Source of the DNA: Tetragonia tetragonoides
Lineage: Eukaryota; Streptophyta; Magnoliopsida; Caryophyllales; Aizoaceae
Direction of reading: 5' to 3'
Assembly: GCA_038025085.1 (NCBI GenBank)
Contig: CM076153.1
Coordinates: 15,103,001-15,167,000, forward strand
DNA length: 64,000 bases
Below, piece by piece: positions 50,109 through 63,614 of the stretch. Position 1 is the first letter of the stretch; every line of letters starts with the position of its first letter. The translations under genes were made by a program, and so were the position numbers. Under the pieces are notes generated by a model that saw nothing but the letters and a program-made list of their open reading frames with translations, was not told the DNA's origin and ran no database searches.

Positions 50109-53100
50109 TTGCATATTTTGCAAATTAGGGATGAACATAGATTCCAGCTGAAAGGTTTTTGTCTTGGTGGTGTTGTCTTACTTGTACAAGAAAATAGTAA
50201 TGTACGGAGGCTGAGCCATTTTCGTTATCATTGTTTGTTGAGTGTATATGTAGGGGGAGAATTAGAGTTGGGAAAGCGATGTATGTGCGTGTGTAAAGTG
50301 GTATACGTCTTGTTTGTTGTTGTAGTTATCCCCAATATGAGCCTTTTTAAAGTTGTATCTTCTCTGTTTGTGTGTTTTAAGCATTTTAAGAGCTTGTAAA
50401 TGAGACCTTTTGTTCCTCCCTTACTTTTCTGTTGGGTTCGTTGATATTCATGCCAAGAATTTGGGTTCGATAGTGAATTTGTACCTAGAACAATATGTTG
50501 TAACCTCTTTTCGAAGATGATTGATGGTAATCTGAAGCTTGTTAAATGGTTGGATAACATACATATCTCGTTTCGAGCATTGTTAACACTGTTCATACAT
50601 GTAGCTTGCTCAAGAAAAGGAAAATAAAAGTTTTCATCGGTACGTGCATGTACCTTGATGGCTTGATCCAGTAATTGAATGGAACCTGAGTGAGATAAAG
50701 ATGGACAAGCAGACCTCGCACCCGGCTTTAGAAACAAATAACTGATCCGAAGCCAAATAGATCAGGTGATCCGATCCGAACCATCCCGAAATGTTTTAGA
50801 GTCAACTGGATCCAAATAATTCATGAACCAAGTATGATGGGGAGGGGAAGTATACTACCCTGTCAACCAAAGACATTCCATGATCGAAGCGTATGCTGTC
50901 GGCTCTCACTGTGACTGATTCCTTTGATGCAGGATTGAAGAAGTAGCGATCAAAGCAAATCATCCGTCATCAGTTTTTTTATTTGGGATATGGTTACGTT
51001 GTTATCACGGAGTCGTTATACTCTTGGCCATTAATGACCGGCTTTCTTGCTTTCTCAAAAAAATAAAAATACAAAACGATCCACCACAAATGGGATGCGG
51101 TTATAAAGCTAAGTACAGCACGCGATATTCGGCATTTTACTGTAATGCCACCGTCGTCGATGAAAATTAGCAAATCACAAAAGCAATAGATAGTCATGGA
51201 AGGGGACTATCTGAGTCTTATGAACTCTTTGAGAAGGCGAGATAGGCCTATTTCTTTGCTAGGCAATATTCTTACCGAGATTTATGATTTAGCTTCTTTT
51301 TTTTTTTTTTTTTTTGTTGGAGTCATGTTAAGAGTAGTGGAAACAAGGCAACCCATTATATGGGACACTTGAACCTAAACATCTTTTTCTTCTAGACAGA
51401 GGACTTGAAGGTATGTCGGATGTAATAGCTTTGGATTTCTGTACCTCATAAAATACTACTTAATAAAATGTCAGTCTTCTATCAAAAAAAAAAAAAAAAA
51501 AGAAGTTGAATGTTGTCAACAATCATATAATGTTTCTGACGGTGGAAATCAAGGAGAATATTGGATCACATTATTTTGTTTGGTGCCCCTGGTTATCACT
51601 TCACAAACCCCATTTCTAAATACACCACCAAATATGGTGGCCTTAGTCAACGTAATTATGAGACGGAGAGAGTATTATGTAGCTCAAAAAATGTGTGTGT
51701 TAATTACCTTTGCTCTTTGAATCGTAGGAGTAGTTACTTTGTCAAAAATAAATAAATTTGCTTTTTGTCTCATTGATGACGAATTGTACTACAATATCAA
51801 TCATCAAAGCAAAGTAAGCTCTTCAGGAATAAGCTCTTTCTCATTTCTTTCTTTCTTTCTTTCTTTCTTTTTTTTTTTTTTTTTTTTCCGGTACACAACT
51901 TGAGTTTGGAAGATATGACATTGTAGATCTGTTTGGTTGGGCGAAAAACAAAGCCTGGAAATGGATTCAAAAGGTTCATCCCATTACAGACACAACTTTT
52001 TTCACATGATGCTCAATAATTAATGGGGAGTAAATGTGTATACTTTCGATAAGTTGGCATTTTTTTATTCAAATTATAGTCGAAATTACAAATGTTGCAC
52101 ATAAATTACACGTTAAAGAAAAAATATAAAAACCTTTACAAAAAAAAAGGAAAAATTGGCTCCCAATAATTCTAAGTTTGGTCGCTTCATCCAATATAAT
52201 CCCAAGTTTCACTTCCACCCCCATTAATCCTATGTTCCACCCTGTTCTCCCATAGCGCCCTAAATGACTACGACGTCAAATGCTCCGTTAATGAGTTGAC
52301 ACGATGATTAAAGTTCTGCCAATAAAAATATATTAACGTTAAAAAATAAAGCCATTGAAAAGTTAAATGGGAACGTCCACCATCTCTGATGCTTCACCCC
52401 TTTCCCCTTTGCACTGAATTTAAGTACTTAGGTTTAATTTTAGTGTTATTTTTAAGGACCGTTTAATAATGTCTATAATTATGAAATGTGTCACTGGTTA
52501 CAAGAACGACGACATAGCCGAAGATTGATGGAGAATGTCTTTACTACCTTTATGCTAGATCTTTATCTTATCGAAAAGCACACTAAATCTAAGATAATAG
52601 CATGTTGGATATGCAACGACTCATTAATTGTCAGGGAGAATATATGCATTTTTGAGATTAGTAGGCAATTTTTCCATTCAGATTATAGTTGAAATTGATT
52701 ATTATTATATGATTGTCGTAGTCCCTTATGTCGCCATGTTACATGGCTATGTAGGGATTAGGAAGACATCAAATTTTCTATACATCAAAGCACCCAAGTA
52801 TTTTCTTAGTCTTAGCTAGATTGTCTAAATGTCAATCACCTGAGTGCTAGTTAAGTATTTCTGTCTCTTGAGACATTTGCTATAATAAGTAGTAACCCAG
52901 GTAGTATTTTGGGTTAGGACTATTATTTTTTAGGCTTTAGCCTTTGAGAAATGTGTAATGTAAGTCTAACTATATACACTAACCTTGCAATAGCTTTAGA
53001 CTTAAATTACGATTCTCAAATTAAAGATGGATTGGCTTACCCAATATATGTGATTTACAGCTATTGCATGTGTCCTAATAGCCAAAAATAAATAAATAAA

Positions 53101-54686
53101 TAAATAAACTTACACTTCTCACAACTATGAAAATGTAGCCTTAGTGGAGTTTAGTATGGGCCCGGGCTGGGCTAATGAATACGGTTCAGGCCTGTATCAA
53201 AGTTTAATATATTTTGAGTCGTGCCCATATTACTTAGACAAGGACCTATATCAGGTTATGGGTCGGGACTCTGATTGCCAGGCATTGGTAGGCCCAAATA
53301 AGGGTCAGTCCATTACATGTATGGGCGAAACCTGGCCCAGTGGCCCTGCTTAAGTCTTTTTTTTATTTTTATTTTTTATGATGGTAAGAATGATCAAACC
53401 TAGCTGAACTCATCTTGGGATATCAACCCAATGGCGGATTCAAGATTTAAAAATTGGGTATGCACAATTACAAAGACGATAATATATAATTTCAAGTTTA
53501 AAAGTGTACATTTTTATCCTAATCGGCTAATCAAAATTTTAGTCAAAAAATGAATAACTAAAAATAATAACATCATTTTCAAGGCATAACATTAATGAGA
53601 AAACTAAAAAATAAGAAAATCTGCTAATAGCTATGAGCCTATGACTTATAAAGTAATTATTAACCAAAAAATACTGTAATAATGGTAGGAGTACTACTTT
53701 TTGTTTCTCATAAGTTCATATAGAGTAATCTGTGAAACTCTGAACTACAAAAAAGGTGAGAAGAGAGAGGCCAAAAAGATTCTTTTATATCATTTGTCAG
53801 ACAATGAGAGAAGACCGCAACTTTTACCGTAATTGTTTAGAATGGGCCATGTTAAAGTAAAATCAATTAAGCGGAAAATTAAAGGCATGTATGTGTGTGG
53901 GCCTGACCGAAAAGATGGAAAGGAGTAGCAAGTAAGGCTTAAACGTGTTGGGCTTTTATAGTTACACTCTATTTTTTTTTTCTGGGCTGGGTATGCACTT
54001 GCATACCTATTATACACTATAGATCCACCACTGAACCCAACCCATCTCAAATTTGACTGAGCTAGTAGGTTAAAGCCTTAAAGGCCCGCAACACCTACCC
54101 ACATCACGCCAAATCAGTTGGGCTCAACTGTTACCACCCCCATATTTTCATCAATCACAAGCAAATATAAGAACCCCCAAATCTTAAACTTGGGGCCTCC
54201 AAGTTGAAAGTTACGAGGATAACCATTAAAGCAAATGCGTTTTCGTTGGCTAGGTCAAGTCACACGCAAAATATACAGTCACATATATGATGTTTAATGT
54301 GCCCACAAATACCACATCATTAATGATGTTGAGCTTCACCTAAATAAAAACATGGGTTGAACATATGTGATATATTAGTGTGCCAGATATACCAAGTACA
54401 TACAAAGCTTTGCGAGGTCCTGTCTATTCTCACATGAACTTGCTTTAAGTATAAGAAGATAACATAATCAGCCCATTTTGTGCGGTTCGGGCCTGTCTGA
54501 ATCCTTTAAGCCCGATCCCGGTTCCTTTCAAGCCTGACGGCTTGACTCTTGTATTGTTGAGGTTTTTTTTTTTGCTAAGCCGTGTTGTTGAGGTTTTTAT
54601 TCAAGAAAAACCCCTCAATAAACCCTTCATTCATTCTTTCTTTTCTGGCACCCAAAATTCCAACTTTTTTTTTTTTGTTGAAAAGA
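50109..54686. other. Intergenic: trihelix gene to AAMP-type gene
   Basis: No gene was identified. The first roughly 350 bp should be the trihelix 3' UTR. Simple repeats include T tracts near 51297-51315, an A tract near 51485-51501, a (TTTC)n plus T run at about 51845-51887 and (AAAT)n near 53085-53107. Near 52160-52220 AATAATCCCAAG-type wording resembles one end of the MULE at 39421, but no partner end was found. A hAT-like pair at 53432-54033 is listed separately. Confidence 0.55.
53432..54033. mobile_element. Possible hAT-like element, CAGTGGYGGATC ends
   Basis: The left end CAATGGCGGATTCAAGAT and right end (inverted) CAGTGGTGGATCTATAG are related to each other and to the MITE at 46581. 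GGGTATGCAC follows the left end, and its counterpart precedes the right end. No clean 8-bp duplication was found and the interior is noncoding. Confidence 0.45.
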
Positions 54687-57600
54687 ATGAATTCCCACGA
54701 CCACCACAGTGATGCAGAAGCTGAAGAAGACCAATGAGATGTTTTTCTCGATGAATCTGACGTCATTCATGAAATCCCTGTTGATGACAAGGTATTACTT
54801 CCATTTTTTTTTTCTTTTTTAAGTTCATTCGATTAACATTAGTGTTCTTTTTTTTTGGTTGTGTTGGGATTAATATGGGTTGTGCCTTTTGCAATCAGAC
54901 CTTCCTGATGCTGAAGAAATGGGTAAGAACAATTTCTTGTTAAAAAGGGGAAATTTAAGAAATTTGAGTTGTGGGTTTTGTTGGGTGTTCATTTAATTCT
55001 GCTTTTGTATTGGATAATTGTAGATGAAGCTGATGATTCCATGCATACATTCACTGGGCATACTAGTAAGTGCTCTTTCTCTTTCTGTTACACTAGTTTA
55101 CATTTTATTGCTCGGATGTTTGCTTTCTTAAAAAATTGTTGTGATTCTAATTTGTTATTGCAATTTTCATTGGATTGTTGGTTTCCACTTTTCTCTTGAT
55201 ATTTCGTACGAAAGTAAGATTTCTATTGTGTATTTGTGTTACTTGTGTGCGCTTCCAATGTTTGAGGTTGGTCAAGCTTAATGAAGTCTTGACAACAAAT
55301 GCTGGAATATCTTTTGCTGCTTTCACAATATTATTTCAAAGTAAAAATATTTGTGGACTTTGAAGATGAAACCACAAACACCCAGCTGGGTTATCTAGGG
55401 AGTTCGAAATTTCCCTGGCATGGCCTTCTTAGACACCAATAGATCCATACTGGATTTTTGGACGTTGAAACTCCTGAACCCCCAAAAGATTGAAGTATGA
55501 GGTTATCTTTTTTTTTTTTGATCACCCAACATCAATCAAGCTATATTCATCAACTGAATGTCCTTAACCAAGAGTGGTAGACAGTCCGCGGGAAGATCAA
55601 TTAAGTTGCGGGTTACAAAAGAATCATCAGCATGGATATGAGCAAGAAAATGAGCTACACTATTTCATTCTCTTCTTACATGGGACCATTTGCATACCTC
55701 AAAGTCTTTAGCTCTTCGCTTGATCTCATTGACGACCATTCCCACACAGCATTTATATGAATATTGCTTGCGAAGCTTGGCCACAAGAGCGAGACAATCG
55801 GTTTCAAACTCCACACTTCTGTAGCTTAAGTCTTTTGCTTGCTCCATTGCCCACCGTACCCCTTCTGCCTCAGCTAGCTCCACCTCCCAACCTGACATGA
55901 TTTTCTTTGTCCCCATACACAATGCATCAGCACTGCCATCTCTCCCCACAAACCCCAAACGTACTATCCCTTCTCCTACCAGACCTGCATCACAATTGAA
56001 TTTAATTAAGTCCCCTACAGGAGCCTTCCAATAGATGTTAGAAGTATGTTTCAAAGGTACTGTAATTTTCTCATTGTGTTTACAATGATCCTGCCACTGC
56101 ATTACAGCCCATTGTACCACTTCTTCAGGTTGTCTGCCAACACCCTCAAAGATACACACATTACGATCACGCCAAATAGCCCACAACATCATAGCCCACT
56201 CACCCAGCTCCTCCCATCTAGTACCCTGCAGCAACCATTGGAACCATGTTAACACATCACTACTTGGGCACTTAGCAAATCTCCTTACAGTAGCAAGCCT
56301 CCAAATTCTTTGAGCATGTTCACACTCTCTTAGTGCAGAATAATAGTCTCGTCTTGACCACAAAAGCTACAAGAGGCATCTGCAATAATTTTTCTTCGTA
56401 GCAAACCATCTTTGTTGGCAAGATATTTGTACAGCATCGCCATAGAAACAAAACAACCCGGGGTGGGATGTCTAACTTCCATAACTTTTTCCAAACTCTT
56501 CCTGTGTTCCCATTTGAGGCTTCAGGTCTGTCCCCTCGAGCCGCCGATTTCAGCTCAAATTGCACATGATATGCAGATTTTACAGTAAACTCTCCGTTTT
56601 TTGTATAGTGCCAACATAGCTCATATTGACATTCAACAGCAACCAGAGGCATATTCAAGACCAATTCCCAGTCACATGGCATGAAAGCTCTTTCAACATC
56701 CTCTCCGTAACTCCCAATCAATCAGTTCAATAACACAAGCATCCTCTGCAATCTCACCCTGCCTAATAATTGGCTTGAAGGATAATGATCTAGGTAACCA
56801 TTTATCACTACAAATTCGAATTGAGGCCCCATTACCAACCATCCATCTAGTACTCCTATTTAATAACTCAAGTCCCTGCATAAACTCCTCCAAGCATAGC
56901 TGGGTTGATGTCCCTCTTTTGCAGTGAGTATGCCACCCCGGTGGAAGTAACGTGCTTTCAACAATCTGGCACACAGTGAGTCTGGGCATTGCAGTAATCT
57001 CCAACATTGACGTGCAAGTAGAGCAATGTTAAAAGATTCGAAGTCCTGAAAACCCAGTCCACCCTTTTCCTTCGGCATACACATTTTCTCCCAACTCATC
57101 CAATGAAGCTTTTTTTCCTCCTCCTTTTGTCCCCACCAAAAGTTACTGATCAACGAACGAATTTCAGCACATAATGTACTAGGAAGAAGAAAGCACGACA
57201 TAGCATAAGTGGGAATCGCTTGAGCTATTGATTTTATGAGTACCTCCTTGCCAGCTCCCGACAACATTTTCTCCTTCCAACCCTTCAACTTTTTTGCACG
57301 CACGCTCCTTAATAGAGTTGAAGATAACCTTCTTTGATCTACCCACCATCATGGGTAATCCGAAATACTTTTCATGTTTATCCACCTCCTGGACCCCCAA
57401 ACGTTGCTCGACTTCCTCTCTCCTTACATCTCCTACATTCTTGCTAAAAGATAGCTCTGATTTTGCTAGATTAATTTGCTGACCCGATGCTTCTCCGTAC
57501 ACTTGGAGGATATTAACGATTTCTGTGCTCTCCTGTCAAGTAGCTTTAGCAAAAAACAATACTATCATCGACAAAAAATAAGTGAGAAACTCGAGGGGCT

Positions 57601-60600
57601 GTACGAGCAATTTTTATGCCTCTGATTTTCTTAGTTCTCTCCGCATCCCGGAGTAAACCTGAAAAAGCCTCCGCACAAATCAAGAAAAGGTAAGGTGAAA
57701 GTGGGTCTCCCTGTCTCAGACCTCTCGATGGGATAAAAGTCGTCGTAGGGCGACACACATTTCATAACCAGTTTAACCCAATCCTCTCCAAAACCCATCT
57801 TCTGCGTACATTTCTCTAAAAATCTCCATTCAACTATCGTAAGCTTTGGCCATATCAAGTTTATAGGCCATAAAACCCGTCTTCCCAACTCTCTTGTGTT
57901 TTATCCAGTGAAATATTTCAAAAGCACTCAGCACATTATCAGCAATTAAGCGACCCGGAACAAAAGCTGACATGAGAGATTACCTTGTCTAACACCCTTT
58001 TCAACCTATTTGCAATCACCTTGGACACCAAGTTATACAAAACATTGCACAAACAGATTGGTCTAAATTCCTTCATACAAGCCGGATTTTTAACTTTAGG
58101 AACCAATGTTATAAAAGTGTGATTTAAATTTTGAGGCATAGGCTCTCCATGGAGAATATCTAACACACATTTTATAACATCAGGACCTACAATATGCCAA
58201 TGTGATTTAAAAAATAAAGCAGGCATACCATCCGGGCCAGGAGCTTTCGTTGCATGCATTTGGGACAGTGCGTCGACCACTTCTTCACCTGTAAATGGTC
58301 TCATTAGGTCCAAATTCTCCTCTGCAGAAATTACATTCGTCACCCCACTGAGTGCTTCTTCAACATTAGTAGGCTGCTGACTAGTAAACAAATTTTCCAA
58401 ATAATTGACAGCAACCATTTCAATATCCTCTCGCCTGCGAACCTGCCTTCCACTATCGTCAACAAGTTTCAAGATCTTGTTTCTCTTCCTGCGACCTGAA
58501 GCTTTGGTGTAAAATTTTTTTGTGTTTCTGTCTCCACACCCAATTTCATTCGCACGTGCTCGTTGGTGCCGCAACAGCTCCTCTCTGTCCATGAGCTCAG
58601 CTTCCTCCTTCTCTAGCTGACGTCTTTGCTGGATCATGTTACCATTCACATCTGACTTGCCTAGCTTCTCTAATGCCTTTCTCACTTTTTTTAATTGCTG
58701 CTGTACATGCCCAAAAGTGTGCCAATTCCAATCTTTCAACACCTCTGACACCCCACAAATACGTGACATAGCCATAGGTTCACTAGCTCTCATAAGAGTG
58801 TTCTGCCAGCCTGCTCGAATGAGACATTGCAATGTTCAACTGCTTTGTGTCAACCCTATTCATATCCAATTTCCTTGTGAATTATTTAGTTCTGGTACCT
58901 AGTTCCGATTTGTTCTATTGTCAAGTTGTTCTCTTGTATTAATGGATTCTTCGTAGCCTCCTTATTCACATTATTGTGTTCTTAACTGTTAAAGTTTAAT
59001 CATGTGCAACTTGTGACTTTGGAAAGGGGGTCAATATGCACGCAGTTTAAGTAACCACATACGACATTGACGCCAAGGTCTCAATTCCCTTTCCAAGTAA
59101 ATTGCAATTTAAGAGTCACTTTCGACTAGGGCTGGAAGAGAGCAAAGAAGTCAAACAAGTTGCAATTTGCAAGGTAGCTGCCATAATAGTTGACGTGTCA
59201 ATTGTTAACATGCATGGAAAATCATGGAGTGCTGTCTGCGGTCTGCCTATGTTTTATATTAGATTCATGGGTGCGATAATATGCTAGACATTCTCTTGCT
59301 TGCTATCATCCTAGTATTCGTCTTTCAATGTGGATAGATGAGCTTTACACTGTTGCCTGCAACCCAACAGATGCAACATTAGTGGCAACAGGGGGTGGTG
59401 ATGACAAGGGATTTATGTGGAGGATTGGTCTAGGAGATTGGGCTTTTGAGCTCCAAGGTATAGTAAATTTTGTATGCTATAGTATTATTATAATGGCGTA
59501 TGGTTTCTGAATGCTGGTGATTTTACTGCTAAATTTGTACTTTGCTCAGGTCATAAAGATTCCGTATCCAGTTTAGCTTTTAGTATTGATGGGCAGTTTC
59601 TTGCATCTGGAAGTTTTGATGGAACTGTTCGTATTTGGGATGTCTCTTCAGAAAACCTTAAGTATACACTTGATGGAGCTGGAAAAGGAATCGAGGTATT
59701 TTCATTTAAACCCTGAGTGATAATTTATACTTCATATATTTGGATATATCTAATGAACCATGTGATCACTCAGTGGGTCAAATGGCATCCTAGAGGACAT
59801 CTGGTCTTGGCAGGCTCCGAGGGTTTCACTGTTTGGATGTGGAATGCCGACAAAGGCATCTATCTCAACATGTTTAACGGTCATAGTGATTCTGTGACTT
59901 GCGGTGACTTTACCCCTGATGGTATCATTTCCATCTAAAAAAGTTTATTTTCTGTAGTTGATTATCCTAATATAAACAGTGACATATCTTTTTGTTTATT
60001 TATGTTCTTCAAGGAAAAATAATAGGCACGTGTTCAGATGATGCAACAATGAGGATTTGGAACCCAAAAAGCGGGGAAAACATTCATGTCGTAGCAGGTA
60101 TATTTGATTGCCCTCTAATTTCTGTGTTATTAGTGTAAATATGTTTTGTGAAGCAGAGTTCTTATCAAGTTGTTTCAGCTTTGTGTCGACATTATAAAAG
60201 ATGCTTCAAATTTAGTTATTAGATGACTTTTTAGGTCCAAGCAGAGATAGAATGACTTTGATGCTAGTGTTAGTTGAAGCTGTAATCGTGCTGATATTAA
60301 TGAGCTTCATTTTCTGCAAGGAAGCAATATGTTTAGTTTTTCATAATATTAAAGCCATCATAATCCAGCTTGTTCTTGATGAGCTTGATTTTCTGCAAGG
60401 AAAATGTGAGCAGGGTAGGGGGTGTAAGATGTATGTATTAACAGACTTAAACCTTACCCTGCAAGGCTACAATAGTTCCCATTTAGACCTTTGATTTAAA
60501 ATGTGATGATTGTGTGTAGTGTAACTTCATGCGAAATCAGAAGCCCAATACAATTTATTAAACCATCTCAATGTAGTCCACTAAAACCACTTTACAAAAT

Positions 60601-62306
60601 TTTCATCTTTCTTGGACAGAGAGTATTTAAAATTGGCTGCCTTTTTCCCCTTTTGGGCTAAATTACTTACAGCTCTTTCTAGTCCATCACTTTGATATTT
60701 TTAAAAAGATATATGAGGATGTTTCCATGAGATTGAGTATAGTGATGGCTTTACTGCTCTTGACCCAGGTCACACTTACCATACTGATGGAATAACATGC
60801 ATGGCGATAAGCCCTGACTCAACTCTTGTCCTGACCGGGTCCAAGGATCATAATGTTCACTTGGTCAATATATTGTCTGGGCAGGTATTGCATCTTTCTT
60901 CACGAACCCCCTTCCCCAATGGTTTATTCAAGAGTCATTGATATAGAGATATTGGACTTCCCTGTATTTCTATTTCTGTTTGTGTTTTTGTTAGGGAGCT
61001 AACAAGTTGTTCTTGTGCAGGTGGTTAACTCTCTGATTGCTCACACAGATTCAGTTGAATGTGTTGGCTTTTCACTAAGGTTTGTCAGTCTTCTGGTTTC
61101 TGAATAACATTGTTAGTTTTTCTATCTCTGTGGGCAATAGGATTGGATATTTGGTACGCTGAGGGCGCTGAGGCTTTGTATTAGCCAAATGTAGTAATGA
61201 ACCCTAACCTTCGGCTGAGACATATCCGTTGATGGTCTTTGGTCTTTTTATCGCAAGAAAAAAATGATGGTCTTTTGTCTCATCTGCACTCTGGTTGGGT
61301 GGAGGTGATTGTAGAAAGTATTAGTAACTTCTACAGCCGTCAATTTAAGTGAATTTACCAATATAAGCTAATTTATTAATTTTCCTTGAAATGGGCATGG
61401 TGATGATATCAAAGTAATGGCAAATTGTTTCCAAGATTGATTTTTCCACATTATTGACTTGTGAACTTCATCCAAATATAACCTTCAATTTTCAAAGTAA
61501 TCTTTCATTTACACTCTTAAAAGAGAGAAACTTTAAATGGAACAAAGCCATTGATCTCGATCTAACTGGCCATTTGCAAGAAGGTAGAGAGTTTAAATTA
61601 GAGTTAAATTTGGCATACGGGTATTAAATAAATTTTTCCATAGAGATCATACTAAAGCATGAAACAGTAATAACATCAATCTGTATTCTGTACTTCCCAT
61701 ATTCGCTATTGGCTCGGCTGGAGCCTGGAAGATGCCAACATTGGGTATACAGTTTCATGAGTTTACCTGGGAATAAAGTTTAATAAAAGGGTTTTTTCGA
61801 CCTTTTCATTTCCAATTGTTCCTTGTTAACGCATTAAACTTTTCTGCTTCATCCCACTTATCTCCATGGCAGTGGACCATGGGCTGCGACGGGTAGCTTG
61901 GACCAAAGACTTATTGTGTGGGATCTTCAGCATGCATCTGTCCGCAGAGCATTTCAGCATGAGGTTTGCTTAAATTTGTAACACTTCTGGTTTTGATATC
62001 GCAGTGACACATCTGCTTATAGTATCTCTTATCTTTTCATCTTAGTAAGTTTGTGATTAAATTTTTATGTAGGAAGGAGTGACCTGTTTGTCTTGGCTTG
62101 GAAGATCCAGATATATAGCTACAGGATGTGTTGATGGGAAAGTACGAATATGGGATAGCCTCTCTGCGGAAGAGAATGCGGTGAGAACCTTCGGTGGTCA
62201 CAGTGATGCCATTGAGGCTTTGAGTGTTTCTGCCAATGGACATTTTCTTGTTTCCGTTTCGCTTGATGGAACAGCCCGGGTCTTTGAGATCGACGAGTTC
62301 ATGTAA
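54687..62306 (+). CDS. AAMP-type WD40 protein gene with a broken first exon
   Basis: Exons: 54687-54791 (broken), 54899-54922, 55024-55065, 59338-59457, 59550-59695, 59774-59921, 60014-60097, 60769-60884, 61021-61079, 61873-61963 and 62073-62306. From exon 2 onward all phases agree and about seven WD40 repeats are intact ([36 protein letters not shown]), matching angio-associated migratory cell protein homologues such as Arabidopsis At1g71840. Exon 1 encodes the family's acidic N-terminus ([17 protein letters not shown]) but has an in-frame TGA at 54735-54737. It also ends in phase 0, whereas exon 2 (DLPDAEEM) needs phase 1. A product could still start at ATG 54919 in exon 2 (347 residues, WD40 part complete). 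Intron 3 (4.3 kb) holds an antisense LINE. Either an N-terminally truncated gene or an early pseudogene. Confidence 0.85.
55508..58870 (-). mobile_element. 5'-truncated, inactive L1-type LINE, antisense in AAMP-gene intron 3
   Basis: On the minus strand, frames in order give ORF2 of a plant L1-type LINE. The N-side coiled region and reverse transcriptase come first (58832-57939; [16 protein letters not shown] and [19 protein letters not shown]). The RT core follows (57888-57546; [13 protein letters not shown] and FFVDDS in place of FADD). Next are the thumb region (57502-56860), the zinc-finger region (56721-56320; [16 protein letters not shown]) and an RNase H domain (56363-55665; [21 protein letters not shown]). 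At least four frameshifts separate these. The endonuclease domain is absent. The 3' end is marked by a T run at 55508-55519. No target duplication was found, so the 5' limit is approximate. Confidence 0.9.
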
Positions 62307-62842
62307 ACTTCTAAATTCGTCAATATGACTCTTAGGCCTTGCAGAAGGAACACATGAATTATGATGATGACGTTTAACGCGTCAGTGGGAAGAATGAAAG
62401 TTCCTTCGATGTTCCTTCTTCATTTTACTTTATTGTTAGATGATATGAGCTTGGTCACCATCAATAGCTATGACCTCGCTTACATTTATGTTCTGTGATA
62501 CATTGTTCTTTGTAAAATATAAACCTAAAATTTTCTCCATCTTTGTTAACAACTAGAATTCCAAGCCACTTATAAAATTCAGCAGTTTTCTCTAGTTTAC
62601 AAGCAAGAGGCTTACTGGCTGAGTAGCCTGAGTTGGACATTTATTTCTTTTAATTATTGTTTTAATTTCTAAATTTTTTTTGTACTCAGGATGTTTCAAT
62701 TTTTGGTGGTGGTTCAATAGAATTTGTTGTTGTATAACGAGTAATTCAAAAGAAAAGGGAATGGTGAAGTGGTATCATAGCACTAGTGACCACTTCAACA
62801 AAATATTCGCTTCTATATGACCGAATTGACATGTTTATATTG
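62307..62842. other. Intergenic: AAMP-type gene 3' flank
   Basis: AT-rich DNA that should include the AAMP-type 3' UTR. No gene, repeat or clear transposon was recognised. Confidence 0.55.
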
Positions 62843-63614
62843 AGTAATCATATTAACGAGAAGAGCACCTTCCTCAGCACCAACAGAATCGTCAGTCAGC
62901 AAGCCCGGTTGCCCAAGTAAATGCGGCAATCTGACCATTCCTTACCCGTTTGGCATTGGCCATGCCTGCTCCCTGAGCTCCGGTTACACACTCCATTGTA
63001 ACACTTTGTCTAATCTACCAAGAACTTTCATACAGACACCCCTATCCAACTTCGAGGTGTTTAGGTATAAAAAACAAAGTATCATTTGAATGCTTCAACC
63101 CACAAGGGTAATTGGTCACCAACAACATTGTTGTTGTGGTAGGCTTCTCCAGAGGAATAGAGGGCGGTTGTGGCGCAACTTGTGGGACCCTCTGTTTGAA
63201 GCAAGAGAATGTGGCCGGAGGAGGGTACTGCTCCTTCAACGGTTGCTGTCAGTCTGCTATTCCTAAAGGGTTGAAGAACGTTGGGATCTTACTCCTTTTC
63301 ACCCATGGCCATGCAAATGTCACGAGGATTGCTACTTGTGCATATGGGTTTATAGGAGAAAGTGATCTGTTCATATTTCAGGGAGTCTCAGATCTTGGAC
63401 CTAGTTTCGCTAATAGGATAACAGGCAATGTCCCTATTGTTTTAGATTGGGTTATCGGCAATGAAACATGCAGTCAAGCCCGGCGTGATCTGGGCTCCTA
63501 TGTCGGCCAGCAGAACATAAAATGCATTGATGCTGATAATAGTACAGGTGGATATCTATGCAGTTGTCTCCCTGGTTATGAAGGCACTCCTTATCTCAGT
63601 CCTGGATGTAAAGG
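62843..63614 (+). pseudogene. Wall-associated receptor kinase-like ectodomain, decayed
   Basis: The first part (about 62843-63085) reads KPGCPSKCGNLTIPYPFGIG with HACSLSSGYTLHCN, the cysteine-rich GUB_WAK pectin-binding domain found at the start of WAK proteins. It has no ATG or signal peptide and ends in a TGA. Coding resemblance resumes in another frame at about 63112-63614: GGCGATCGTLC, YCSFNGCCQSAIP, VLDWVIGNETCSQARRD, then an EGF-like CIDADNSTGGYLCSCLPGYEG. It stops at a possible donor after GCK. The frame break, missing signal peptide and lack of a clear upstream exon argue for a pseudogene. A kinase exon, if any, would lie beyond the window. Confidence 0.75.

Noticed and set aside
51560..51680. 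Stowaway right end (GACGGAGAGAGTA)
   Set aside because: Only one end is visible; no CTCCCTCC partner was found upstream.
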